From an uncultured Sunxiuqinia sp. (GTDB lineage: Bacteria; Bacteroidota; Bacteroidia; Bacteroidales; Prolixibacteraceae): 64,000 nucleotides of DNA. Location of the stretch: NCBI RefSeq assembly GCF_963678245.1, contig NZ_OY782772.1:124001-188000 (forward strand), written 5' to 3'. The notes under the pieces are model-generated. The model was not told where the DNA came from, did no database searches, and saw only the letters and a list, made by a program, of their open reading frames with translations. Below are positions 27,513 to 36,014 of the stretch, in pieces (within the stretch, counting starts at the first letter, position 1; every line of letters begins with the position of its first letter). Made by a program: the position numbers and the translations under genes.

Positions 27513-28217
27513 ATGGAAATTGATAAGATTATAAATGAAAACATGGTAAAGTTTGACAAGTGGAAAGAAATTCTAAATGCTCACATTGCCAAAGAGATGA
27601 ATTATAATGGATATTCAATGGAAGAACGATTCGAAATTTTTGATAATACAAATGAACTTCTAATTGATCTTGCAAATGCATTTTATAAATACGGACAATT
27701 TAAAGATAAATGGGACGACTCTAAATGCAGTCAAATTGTCTATGGACAAAATATTTATCTTAAATCAACAAAAACTAATCACACATTTGACTGGGGAGTA
27801 TATGAGGACAATTTTGTTCTTCAATCATACGTATCTTATCCTGAGAATTTTAAATACATGGGAGACGATTTTTGGACTTCATTATTAAAACTACAAGAGT
27901 ATGGAGACTTTAAATTTGTTGAAAATTCAGGATTAAATAAAGAAGAAAAGAAATATTTCAATACACATAAAAGCAATCTCTTTCGATTATTACAAAACTA
28001 TTTTTTACATGATATAAAAAACATAAAACGGAGTGAGTTTGATAGAGATTATGAAATGGATCTTGGCTGGTTTGAGATGAAATGGAGTTTTGATACGCGG
28101 TGGGAAGATTTAATTGAAAATGGCTGTAAAGCATTTAAAATTATTTACAATCTAAATTATCAACTTTGGAAAATTGACGACATTAAGACAAAAAAAATAA
28201 TAAAAAACAACCGCTAA
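27513..28217 (+). CDS. Hypothetical cytoplasmic protein
   Basis: A 234-residue acidic, aromatic-rich protein with no signal peptide and no motif I recognise. The ATG at 27513 is preferred over an in-frame TTG at 27501. The pair DKWDDSKCSQ and LGWFEMKWSFDTRWEDL may mark folded cores. Single gene of its cassette; base composition is AT-rich like its neighbours. Confidence 0.65.
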   Translation: MEIDKIINENMVKFDKWKEILNAHIAKEMNYNGYSMEERFEIFDNTNELLIDLANAFYKYGQFKDKWDDSKCSQIVYGQNIYLKSTKTNHTFDWGVYEDNFVLQSYVSYPENFKYMGDDFWTSLLKLQEYGDFKFVENSGLNKEEKKYFNTHKSNLFRLLQNYFLHDIKNIKRSEFDRDYEMDLGWFEMKWSFDTRWEDLIENGCKAFKIIYNLNYQLWKIDDIKTKKIIKNNR

Positions 28218-28343
28218 CATTTTGTAAATTGCATTGCGGTGTTAATGCAGGTTGTCGCCTCGGATTCCCGCATGATTGTCTTCGTCCTGCGGACGGACAA
28301 TCACCCGCAATCCGCAACGACAACTTACAATTTTCCGTTACCA
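28212..28343 (+). other. attC-like site G
   Basis: CGCTAAC to GTTACCA. AACCGCTAAC complements the cassette start GTTAGCGGTT (27452). Inner stem includes GGATTCCCGCATGATTGTC and its near complement. Confidence 0.83.
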
Positions 28344-28397
28344 AACATATTGAAAAAGAGTTGCTCATGACAAATTAACAATGAAATTATAACTGAA

Positions 28398-28649
28398 ATG
28401 AAATTTTATTTAAAGTACAAACATTTAATTTATTCACTTGCCACTTTACTATTTGGCATCTCGATAATAATAAAACAAGAAAGCAAATATCTTCTTGGAT
28501 TGATTATTTTATCAATATCATTTGGATATTTATTGACTTTTGTTGCATTGCAAATAAAGAATCGGAAACTAAAAAAATCTTTGAATTATTTGTCCTATAT
28601 CATACCAATTTGTTTTGTGATTTATAGTGCTGTGAAATGGTTAATTTAA
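28398..28649 (+). CDS. Small membrane protein (two or three helices)
   Basis: An 83-residue protein with hydrophobic stretches at residues about 10-30, 33-52 and 65-83 separated by Lys-rich turns. No family recognised. It is the first of three small membrane-protein genes sharing one cassette (28337-29474), which suggests a linked function such as a toxin-like or envelope system, though nothing proves this. Confidence 0.55.
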   Translation: MKFYLKYKHLIYSLATLLFGISIIIKQESKYLLGLIILSISFGYLLTFVALQIKNRKLKKSLNYLSYIIPICFVIYSAVKWLI

Positions 28650-28726
28650 AATAATGATAATTTGAAACATAATTTGCGAATTAAGAATTCAATAAGATTT
28701 AACGGTTTTATTGCAAAACAAACAAT

Positions 28727-28957
28727 ATGAAAAAGATTGATTTTTATTGGGTTGCACTATCAGCAATATTAATTTCACTTGCAATTGTTGCATATTTTAA
28801 AAATGGTGATTTTATCTTTTATGCTTTAATGGCAGTGCTATTTATACCTTTTTGTATTAAAGAATTGATTTCTAAACGGCTTTTTAATACTATACGTATA
28901 GCAGCATCTGTATTAATGGTATTATACCTAATTTCATTTATTGTATTAGATATTTAG
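28727..28957 (+). CDS. Small membrane protein
   Basis: A 76-residue protein with three hydrophobic stretches (about 7-25, 29-45, 56-75) and a basic middle loop (KELISKRLFN). No family recognised. Lies 77 bases after the previous small membrane gene and 33 bases before the next, in one cassette. Confidence 0.55.
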   Translation: MKKIDFYWVALSAILISLAIVAYFKNGDFIFYALMAVLFIPFCIKELISKRLFNTIRIAASVLMVLYLISFIVLDI

Positions 28958-28990
28958 GAAATATTAGAATAAAGAATCTAAATTTAAAAT

Positions 28991-29272
28991 ATGTTACTAA
29001 GTGGAGCTGAGATTTTTCTATCGTTAATGATAATTGCAATTGGAATAATTCGAAATATAAAATTGTATTTCAACAATGTGGAAAAGAAAAAACAAATCAA
29101 TTGGTGTTTTAATGTTTATGGCACAGCAATTATTGTAATTATTTGTGGACTATTTACTCCGGCAGATATCCTTTCAAATATTATCTTTTCTATTCCTCTG
29201 ACAATTATTTATGTTATTCTTCTTAATAAAATCAGATTAAAATATTTCTATTTAAATCAAGATAATAAATGA
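28991..29272 (+). CDS. Small membrane protein
   Basis: A 93-residue protein with hydrophobic stretches at about 5-23, 42-60 and 62-80 and a charged loop (YFNNVEKKKQINW). No family recognised. Third gene of the membrane-protein cassette. The start could alternatively be a little downstream. Confidence 0.55.
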   Translation: MLLSGAEIFLSLMIIAIGIIRNIKLYFNNVEKKKQINWCFNVYGTAIIVIICGLFTPADILSNIIFSIPLTIIYVILLNKIRLKYFYLNQDNK

Positions 29273-29290
29273 TAAAAAGAAAAATACGTT

Positions 29291-29480
29291 TGGTAACAAA
29301 GTGTCATATGTAATGCGGGTTTCAGCGGTTTTTGCGGCTGCGGCTCGTTGTTGCAACACCGCCAATTCGTCTTTGACGATTGACGGAAAATTTGAAATAC
29401 TGAATAAACGAATTGGCTCCGTGCGGTTTTGAAAGTTCATCACTTTTAATCCCGCATTCCACATACACCAACCGTTAGCG
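29291..29480 (+). other. attC-like site H (long form)
   Basis: TGGTAAC to GTTAGCG, about 190 bp. GTTTGGTAAC complements the cassette start GTTACCAAAC (28337). Inner stem has GCCAATTCGTCTTTGACGA, shared with site S. Confidence 0.83.
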
Positions 29481-29515
29481 TTTATGCTGAAATAAACAGT
29501 GCATTTATTAAAAAT

Positions 29516-30004
29516 ATGGAGAATCATTTACAAATAGCTGATCATTGGGCTACAATAATTTCCGGATTATTCACTATAATCTTGACATTGATAGCCACTT
29601 GGCTTTCATGGAAAACATTTAAATTATCTCAAAAAGATAAACAAAAGACGATTGCTATTAATGAGTTAAAAATGCAGACAAAGCATTTAGAGAATTTACT
29701 TCTATATCAAATCCAGCCACGATTTACAACAGAAATGAGCTCATCAGATTATATGAATATCGTCAATGTTGGAGGAGACTGTTATAATTTAGTTATTACT
29801 ACAGAAGAAAGAACTTTTGGTAAATATGGAAATCCATTTGAAAAAATGGATAATTTCTTTTCAGCATCAACAAAAAGGTCAATAAATTATTCAACTTATG
29901 GAGATAGAAATTTCATATTTACGTTTGAGGACAAATTTGGGAATAGAATGAGACAGATCTTATATACCAATAAGAGGAAATTTTCAAATCTTGAAATAAT
30001 ATAA
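29516..30004 (+). CDS. Membrane-anchored hypothetical protein
   Basis: A 162-residue protein with one N-terminal membrane helix (about residues 10-32, SGLFTIILTLIATWLSW), a charged coiled-coil-like stretch (KDKQKTIAINELKMQTKHLE), and a C-terminal soluble domain. Such helix-plus-coil-plus-domain proteins are common and mostly unassigned. The next gene starts 13 bases later, so the two are probably co-translated. Confidence 0.6.
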   Translation: MENHLQIADHWATIISGLFTIILTLIATWLSWKTFKLSQKDKQKTIAINELKMQTKHLENLLLYQIQPRFTTEMSSSDYMNIVNVGGDCYNLVITTEERTFGKYGNPFEKMDNFFSASTKRSINYSTYGDRNFIFTFEDKFGNRMRQILYTNKRKFSNLEII

Positions 30005-30016
30005 CCCTAAAAACTT

Positions 30017-30733
30017 ATGTATAGCAATGATTTTAAGAATTTTGTAAACGATGGAGTTACTAATAATTATTTTATTGGAACGGGAAATCCTAATGCTCAG
30101 ATTCTAATCATAGGTAAAGAATCGGCTATATATCCGGCAGATTTTGAAGCAATTAAATTGTACAATAGTAACGCTAGCGACTGGAAAAATCATATTGAGA
30201 AGAATACATGTGAAGTACTTGAATATCCTGTCGATAAAAACAATAAATTATATAAAAATTGGGGGAAAAATACTTGGAGTAAATATCAGAAGTTAAATGA
30301 TTTCATTTTTGACAAACAGACAAAATCATACTATGTCGACTTTCTAAAAACAGTATTTACTACAGAGATTAATGATTCTCCAAATAAATCTACTACTGGT
30401 GCAGATAAAAGTGAATTGAATACGCGCAAGAGACTTTTTAAAAAGTCAAATTTCATTCAGCAATTTCCTGTTATTGTTTTAGCATGTTCTGACTATTTCC
30501 AAAACAATGATAACATCAGGGAGATAGACAATGTATTTAATGTAAAATATGACGGTAATGAAAAAGGAAGATTTATTTTTAATAAAGGCAATTGGTTTTT
30601 TACTCATCATAATAAAAATAATTCCAAACTTGTAATACATACACGACAATTAAGTGCAGATGTAAAAAATGAAATGCTTGAAAAGATGGGTAGAATTATT
30701 AAACAACATTTACTAATGACAAAAAAACAATAA
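30017..30733 (+). CDS. Hypothetical protein, possible uracil-DNA-glycosylase-like fold
   Basis: A 238-residue protein. NPNAQILIIGKESAIYPAD near residue 25 recalls the first strand of the uracil-DNA glycosylase fold, and VIHTRQLSADV near the end could supply a His. The resemblance is weak and I would not name an enzyme. It shares a cassette with the preceding membrane-anchored protein, which suggests the pair works together. Confidence 0.55.
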   Translation: MYSNDFKNFVNDGVTNNYFIGTGNPNAQILIIGKESAIYPADFEAIKLYNSNASDWKNHIEKNTCEVLEYPVDKNNKLYKNWGKNTWSKYQKLNDFIFDKQTKSYYVDFLKTVFTTEINDSPNKSTTGADKSELNTRKRLFKKSNFIQQFPVIVLACSDYFQNNDNIREIDNVFNVKYDGNEKGRFIFNKGNWFFTHHNKNNSKLVIHTRQLSADVKNEMLEKMGRIIKQHLLMTKKQ

Positions 30734-30742
30734 AGCACAAAA

Positions 30743-30875
30743 CGCTAACACGTGGTATAAGGCATGGCTGGGTTTGTGCGGATTCGACAAGTCGAATCTC
30801 GTCCCAACCTCAGTTTCGGTCGGACTGGTCAGACTCTCGTCTGACCGCCACGACCTCATACCACCACCGTTAACG
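30743..30875 (+). other. attC-like site I
   Basis: CGCTAAC to GTTAACG. AAACGCTAAC complements the cassette start GTTAGCGTTT (29474). Left arm (CACGTGGTATAAGGCATGG) is nearly the same as half-site T at 48,330. Confidence 0.83.
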
Positions 30876-31480
30876 GCAAGTTTGAAAAAAATAAATTGGT
30901 GGTTATCTAAATCGTTCGTTCTTTGGTTTTTCGCTCGCTTGTAAAGTTGCTGTCACAAAACTTGCAAAGTAAAGTTTGGTGCAATTGCCAATTTTCGCAG
31001 TTTGACAATTTCCCAAAACTGTTTTGCAGCCTGAATGTCTAGCACATTTTTAGGAACAGTCGGTGGTTATTTGACAGTTTGATTTCTGGGCCGGTTGCTA
31101 TCTGGGCTGGAATTAAAAAAATTGGCGGACAGTTTTGTACTCGCAAGTTTTCCTCCAGCGGCATAAGTCAGGAATGGCAAAACTCACGTTTCGGCGGGGC
31201 AAACCGCCGTTGGTTACCTGCAACCCACAAGCAACTTTGACTTTGGGGTTGAGAAAAAAATTAAAATGCGATGTAGTTATTTGAAACTTTTGCTCGGAAA
31301 ATGATATTTTTATACTGTTAACAAACTGACCATGAATAAAAAACCAGCCGTTAACAAGTTGTACATGGCAGGCGGGGGTTTTAGCGGTCTGACAAGTCAG
31401 ACCTCGTTCCCTCTTTCCTGCGGGTCTGACACTCCCGATTGCATCGGGACCGCCCGACCACATACAAGTGACCGTTGGCA
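30869..31480. repeat. Cassette without a clear gene, copy 2 of an identical pair
   Basis: Copy of the cassette at 16411-17022, 605 bp between GTT crossovers at 30869 and 31474. The shared sequence starts and stops at the GTT sites, not at gene edges. No + strand gene seen. Confidence 0.85.
31349..31480 (+). other. attC-like site J
   Basis: CGTTAAC to GTTGGCA; same sequence as site B. GCCGTTAAC complements the cassette start GTTAACGGC. Confidence 0.83.
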
Positions 31481-31514
31481 TTCATGCTAAAAGACATCCT
31501 GCAAAATAGAAACT

Positions 31515-32456
31515 ATGGGAAATATGAAATTGACATTTTTACCACTTCAGAATTGGCAAGATTTTGAAACTCTGATTAGAGGTGTAGTTGATGTGATTTG
31601 GAGACAAGAGGGATGGCAAAATTATGGCAGACCAGGGCAATCACAATCTGGAATTGATTTGTATGGATATGATGATAAAAGGTTGTTTACTGGAATTCAG
31701 TGTAAAAAAAAGAATCAAACTGATTCTGATGGAGTTTTGCTGACAAATAGCTTATTGACCAAACAACTAATTGACGAAGAGATTAATAATTCTGAATCAA
31801 TAAAAAATCCTTCGTTAGAAAGGTTCATTTTTGCAACAACATCTTCAAGGGATACAAAAATTCAAGATTTGATTAGAGCAATAAACCATGATAGAATAAA
31901 AGCTGGCAAATTTTCAGTTGACATTTGGTTTTGGGAGGATATTCAGATACACATTGAAAATCATATCGAATTAATGTATTGGTATTATCAAGACTATTTG
32001 GAGAAGATACATAAGTATGATAAAGATATTCACATCTTGACCATGTTAAGACAAGCATTTACCAGACCTGCTTTTCACAGAGAAATAAGAATGGAAGAAA
32101 GCGGAGTTGATTTTATTCAAGCTATAAAAGATACTCAAGAAGCTATAATGACAGGTAGATTGCATAATAGAAGAGGCGAATTGCTGACAACTTCATATGA
32201 TTATCAAAAATTAACTAAAAAAGAGTGGAAAGCCGCGATTAAGGCGATTTATGACAATTTGGACAGTATAAGAATAATCTATCAGAAAGGATTATTAGAA
32301 AAGCATATAAGGGAACATCCAACATGTTTAGAAATATTGGATTTCAGAATATCAGACCAATTTAATAAAATACGAACTGATTGTTTGATTGGGCTAAATA
32401 AAATATTGACCGAATCAGGACTTGAAATCATTAAATCAGAATTATTGAGAAATTAA
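31515..32456 (+). CDS. PD-(D/E)XK restriction-like endonuclease domain protein
   Basis: A 313-residue protein. The N-terminal nuclease core reads FETLIRGVVDVIWRQEGWQN, then SGIDLYGYDDKRLFTGIQCKKK: an Asp in GIDLYG and the Gln-x-Lys in IQCKK are the catalytic residues of Mrr-like and related nucleases. The remaining 200 residues are helical (DIWFWEDIQIHIENHIELMY) and may sense a signal or bind a partner. Single gene of its cassette. Likely a restriction or antiphage protein; the target is unknown. Confidence 0.75.
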   Translation: MGNMKLTFLPLQNWQDFETLIRGVVDVIWRQEGWQNYGRPGQSQSGIDLYGYDDKRLFTGIQCKKKNQTDSDGVLLTNSLLTKQLIDEEINNSESIKNPSLERFIFATTSSRDTKIQDLIRAINHDRIKAGKFSVDIWFWEDIQIHIENHIELMYWYYQDYLEKIHKYDKDIHILTMLRQAFTRPAFHREIRMEESGVDFIQAIKDTQEAIMTGRLHNRRGELLTTSYDYQKLTKKEWKAAIKAIYDNLDSIRIIYQKGLLEKHIREHPTCLEILDFRISDQFNKIRTDCLIGLNKILTESGLEIIKSELLRN

Positions 32457-32468
32457 AAAAGCACGAAA

Positions 32469-32599
32469 TGTCAACAATGTGTATAGTGCATAAGGGTTTC
32501 AGAGGTTTTCGAGCGGTATCACCCGCATCAGTTTTGGGTGGTAACTTGATAAGTTTGAAGCCCGCAATCCCTTACGACACCATACACTCAACGTTATGG
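32469..32599 (+). other. attC-like site K
   Basis: TGTCAAC to GTTATGG. AATGTCAAC complements the cassette start GTTGGCATT (31474) with one mismatch. Arms CAATGTGTATAGTGCATAAG and CTTACGACACCATACACTC pair. Confidence 0.8.
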
Positions 32600-33125
32600 T
32601 TCATATTGAACCCAGGAAGCAAAAAAAGCCACGATTACGGGATTTTTAAGCTAAAAATGTTCTTAGGGAAGGAATTGAAAACAGAAAAAAATGCCGGTTT
32701 AGGCATTTGTCCCAGTCGTTGTAACGGTCGGTTACCGTTGAAGCTGGCTTCTTGACGTAAGTAACGTCTGCAACGACTGAAGCGAAGTTCGGGAAAAAAA
32801 ATGACAAAGTCAAGTCTTTTATTTCGCGAGCTTTCTGATTTTCAATGAATGAGCAGGGAGAACATTTTACATAAATTCAAAATAAATAATTAGTTTTAAA
32901 GGAAATTTTGAATCAACGAACCGTTTAAAATATTATACGGGCAAAAAGAAAAAATAAATTTTAAACGGATAAGCCGCTTAAAAACCCGACAATACAGTGA
33001 ACTATCCTTATACGAATATAAAGTTAATACCCTGTATTTTAAAGTGGCTTTTAGGGGCAGCGGGCTGGATTCAAAACGCCCGTATTTTATTGGAAGAAGA
33101 AGAAAAACAAAAATAAAATACGTAA
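32593..33125. other. Gene-less cassette
   Basis: AT-rich, no convincing gene. An open + strand frame from about 32910 into the palindrome lacks a start codon near its beginning. The cassette ends are complementary (GTTATGGTT at 32593, AACCATAAC at 33124-33132). Confidence 0.6.
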
Positions 33126-33256
33126 CCATAACAACTTGTATATTTCATACCGGGGACAGGAATTCCCCGGAGCCGGTTTCCCGCGCATTTTTTCCCTTTT
33201 TTATGAAAAGGGGCCATCCCGCAAACCGGTACGAAACATACAATTAAACGTTACCA
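33126..33256 (+). other. attC-like site L
   Basis: CCATAAC to GTTACCA. Arms ACTTGTATATTTCATACCGG and CCGGTACGAAACATACAATT pair nearly fully. Inner stem GGGACAGGAATTCCCC. Confidence 0.83.
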
Positions 33257-33278
33257 GTAAGGCTAAAAAACGAGATAC

Positions 33279-34286
33279 ATGGAAGATATATACGACTTTT
33301 TAAATGACTTTGAATCCTTTTTGCGAGAGAAGTTCAAAAATGATGTTTTGGTATATGCTAGACATACATATCTGGGGTCCATGCTACTTAAAAATTTTGC
33401 AAATAATAAAAGACTATTACTAAAGCCATCTGATTCTACGTTGCCAATTGGAGGTAAAAGAATCCAAGATTTTATTGCAAAATCGCCAACATTCAAAGGC
33501 TACAAAGTTGACAACTATATTTTTATCGCGCGAGTTTATAAAGAAATCTCTTATCGTCTAGCCAAGTCTAAAAAACGCCTTACTCTGGTTGCCGTTGATT
33601 TTGAGGAAAAACAAATCAAAATAAATGGAGCAATGAATGTTGAATTAAACATTCTAAACTTGTTCATTGAGTTTTCCGAAGCTATAAACTTCTCAATTTC
33701 ATATGATTTTGAGGGGCTACTAAAACATCAAGGATTTGACAGAAAAAGTGAAAAGACTATCACCCAAATTGAAAAGCGATTAACAAATCCAGTGATATTT
33801 TTTTCATATTCTTGGGACAATGAAGAGCATCGATTTTGGGTATTAAAACTTGCTTCAGAATTAATTAAAAATGGTATTGACGTTTTAATTGATGAATGGG
33901 ATTTGGACAAATACAATAATGACCTTCACCAATTTATGGAAAGTGGAATTCGAGACTCAGATAAAGTGATTTTAGTTTGTACTAAACAATATGCACAAAA
34001 AGCAAATGAAAGGACTGGCGGCGTTGGAGTTGAAAATACAATTATAACAGGAGAGTTTTACGACAAAAGCAAAGAGAATAAGTTTATTCCAATCGTAAGA
34101 GAATATGATAAGAAGATTACCGACTCAATGCCAAGCTACTTAAAGACAAAATATTCTATTGACTTCTCAAAAGATGACGAGTTTAGGACAAAATTTGAAG
34201 AACTTATACGAAAGATTCTGAACGTACCGAGATTCAAAAAACCAACTTTAGGAAATTTACCAAGTCTAAAATCAAATGAAATATAA
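33279..34286 (+). CDS. SEFIR-domain protein (TIR-related), probable defence gene
   Basis: A 335-residue protein. The C-terminal SEFIR domain at residues about 168-310 reads PVIFFSYSWDNEEHRFWVLK, IDVLIDEWDLDKYNNDLHQF and KVILVCTKQYAQKANERTGG, with the GVGVENTIITGEFYDK box typical of bacterial SEFIR proteins. The N-terminal 160 residues have no family I recognise. SEFIR domains are relatives of TIR; in bacteria several act as phage-triggered NAD-depleting effectors. Single gene of its cassette. Its attC-like site is interrupted by IS110. Confidence 0.85.
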   Translation: MEDIYDFLNDFESFLREKFKNDVLVYARHTYLGSMLLKNFANNKRLLLKPSDSTLPIGGKRIQDFIAKSPTFKGYKVDNYIFIARVYKEISYRLAKSKKRLTLVAVDFEEKQIKINGAMNVELNILNLFIEFSEAINFSISYDFEGLLKHQGFDRKSEKTITQIEKRLTNPVIFFSYSWDNEEHRFWVLKLASELIKNGIDVLIDEWDLDKYNNDLHQFMESGIRDSDKVILVCTKQYAQKANERTGGVGVENTIITGEFYDKSKENKFIPIVREYDKKITDSMPSYLKTKYSIDFSKDDEFRTKFEELIRKILNVPRFKKPTLGNLPSLKSNEI

Positions 34287-34387
34287 AGCCCTACTGGTAA
34301 CAAAGAACTGAGCTTAAAAACAAATAAAAACCCATAATTTTTGATTTAAAACACCCTGTTTTTTTGGGGGCTGTTCCCAAAGAAAAA

Positions 34388-35365
34388 TTATTGACCGACG
34401 ATGGTACTTCGATAGGCCGGATCGTATGGTATCCCTGATTTGGCAATGGCAAAAGCTTGTTTGACCAATTTGTTGCATACAGCAATTAAAGCTAGCTTTT
34501 TTGACTTTCCTTTGTTTACAATTCGTTGATACAATGCATGGCACTGAGGATTGCATTTACTGGCTGTAAAACTGCACATAAACAAATGGTTGCGCATATT
34601 CGGATTGCCCCGTTTACTGATTCGGGACTGCCCGTTTATACTTGTACCTGAAGTATGTTCCGTAGGAGCCAGTCCAAAGAATGCGGATACCTGACGGTAG
34701 TTATCGAAGTTCCGAAAGCCATTACTCATAATTATCAGGTAAACTGCAGTCTTTTTTCCCACTCCGGGAATAGAAGTTATATTGCTCAATAAATCACCAT
34801 CGTATTGTTTTATAAGCACTTCAATCTCCTGTTCCAAAAGGACAATCTCATCCTTAACATGACGTAGCTGACGTTTCAATGAAGTGATAATCCTGCCCGT
34901 TTTAACACCCCTGCTTTCCAGTCCCTGGATATGGTTCTTTAAGGCTGTATTCTGCTTTAAATATAACACTACAACTTTCTGAAGCTGCTTACTCTTTTCG
35001 ATGTATTCAGGTTCCGGAATCCATTGTTTAAGTGGCTGTTCCTGTGCAAACAATGCAATCATTCGAGCATCACTCTTATCGGTTTTATTCTGCTGCAGCT
35101 TCATCTGAATAAAACGTTTAATGGTTAAAGGATTTACCACAGAAACTTCAATCCCTTTTTGGTAGAGGAAAACGGCAAGCTGTTGGTAATAACTTCCGGT
35201 TGATTCCATCACGCAATGAGTGTTGGACTTCATTAATTTGTAAAACAAGCGAAAACCCTTTGAATCATTACTGTAACAATGATGCCCTGTTGATAAATCC
35301 CATACATCGAATGTCTCTTTTGAGATGTCAACTCCAATAAAATGTTTACTTTTATACATAACCAT
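34388..35365 (-). CDS. IS110-family transposase (DEDD recombinase)
   Basis: A 325-residue enzyme that moves the element with a guide RNA in this family. The N-terminal RuvC-like DEDD domain reads HFIGVDISKETFDVWDLSTG, CVMESTGSYYQQLAVFL and NKTDKSDARMIALFAQEQ. The C-terminal Transposase_20 domain reads ITSIPGVGKKTAVYLIIMSN and the Ser-containing TSINGQSRISKRGNPNMRNH. It differs from copy 2 by a few residues (A/T and K/E). Full length. Confidence 0.94.
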   Translation of the reverse strand: MVMYKSKHFIGVDISKETFDVWDLSTGHHCYSNDSKGFRLFYKLMKSNTHCVMESTGSYYQQLAVFLYQKGIEVSVVNPLTIKRFIQMKLQQNKTDKSDARMIALFAQEQPLKQWIPEPEYIEKSKQLQKVVVLYLKQNTALKNHIQGLESRGVKTGRIITSLKRQLRHVKDEIVLLEQEIEVLIKQYDGDLLSNITSIPGVGKKTAVYLIIMSNGFRNFDNYRQVSAFFGLAPTEHTSGTSINGQSRISKRGNPNMRNHLFMCSFTASKCNPQCHALYQRIVNKGKSKKLALIAVCNKLVKQAFAIAKSGIPYDPAYRSTIVGQ

Positions 35366-35567
35366 TAGATTATGAAAGAACGAATCTACGGTAATATAGC
35401 AACCTAAAAACAGGCTTTTAGCCCAGAGAACTGATCGTATTGCAGTAGTAAAAGAGTGGTGATAATCTTTGTTGACAGGCTCTGATGGCCTAAATTGTAA
35501 CTCAACCTTACTCCACTCTTTCGTTCTTTCTGTTTATTGATAAAAGATAAGAAAATGTAAACTTAGG
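35366..35567 (-). ncRNA. Candidate IS110 bridge RNA region
   Basis: Non-coding DNA upstream of the transposase. It can fold: GAAAGAACGA (35374-35383) with TCGTTCTTTC (35521-35530), and inside it AAAGAGTGG (35451-35459) with CCACTCTTT (35513-35521). IS110-group elements encode their target/donor guide RNA in this place. AGAACTGA at 35427-35434 repeats the left-end bases at 34304-34311. Expression is unproven. Confidence 0.55.
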
Positions 35568-35783
35568 TTATACATAACCATTAGATTATGAAAGAACGAA
35601 TCTACGGTAATATAGCAACCTAAAAACAGGCTTTTAGCCCAGAGAACTGATCGTATTGCAGTAGTAAAAGAGTGGTGATAATCTTTGTTGACAGGCTCTG
35701 ATGGCCTAAATTGTAACTCAACCTTACTCCACTCTTTCGTTCTTTCTGTTTATTGATAAAAGATAAGAAAATGTAAACTTAGG
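35568..35783 (-). repeat. Second tandem copy of the IS110 non-coding block
   Basis: Repeats 35352-35567 at an offset of 216 bases, including the candidate guide-RNA stems and the first bases of the transposase gene. Junction is ACTTAGG to TTATACAT. Copy 2 of the IS has only one block. Confidence 0.9.
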
Positions 35784-35963
35784 AATTGTATATGGCAGGC
35801 GGGGGTTTTAGCGGTCTGACAAGTCAGACCTTGCGCCCACTTTCCTGCGGGTCTGACACGATTTCTTCCAGAAATCCCGCCCGACCACATGCAAGTGACC
35901 GTTAACGCCAAGCATGAAAAACAACACTCTGCACATTTAAATGAGCAATAAATAAAATAATTG

Positions 35964-35992
35964 TTGAATTAGTTGTGCATTTTATATCTTTG
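35964..35992 (+). promoter_or_regulatory. Bacteroidota-type promoter inside the ATPase cassette
   Basis: TTG (35964-35966) and TATCTTTG (35985-35992) with 18 bases between match the TTTG/TAnnTTTG pattern of Bacteroidota sigma factors. The ATPase gene starts 22 bases later, so this cassette likely carries its own promoter. Confidence 0.6.
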
Positions 35993-36014
35993 CGGAAAAT
36001 AGTACATAGAAATT

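Larger units (their letters stand above)
34303..35783 (-). mobile_element. IS110-family insertion sequence, copy 1
   Basis: The segment shared with copy 2 starts at AAGAACTGAGC and ends at AACTTAGG. It has no terminal inverted repeats, as expected for IS110. The transposase (34388-35365) is preceded by about 200 bp of non-coding DNA and followed by about 85 bp. A 216-bp block (35352-35567, repeated 35568-35783) makes this copy longer than copy 2. It lies in the left arm of an attC-like site. Confidence 0.85.
34295..35907 (+). other. attC-like site M, interrupted by IS110
   Basis: Left piece TGGTAACAA at 34295-34303 and right piece ATTGTATATGGCAGGCGGGG from 35785 to GTTAACG at 35901-35907. 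TACTGGTAAC complements the cassette start GTTACCAGTA (33250). Removing the IS restores a normal site, TAACAA followed by TTGTATATGGC as in site B. Confidence 0.8.
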
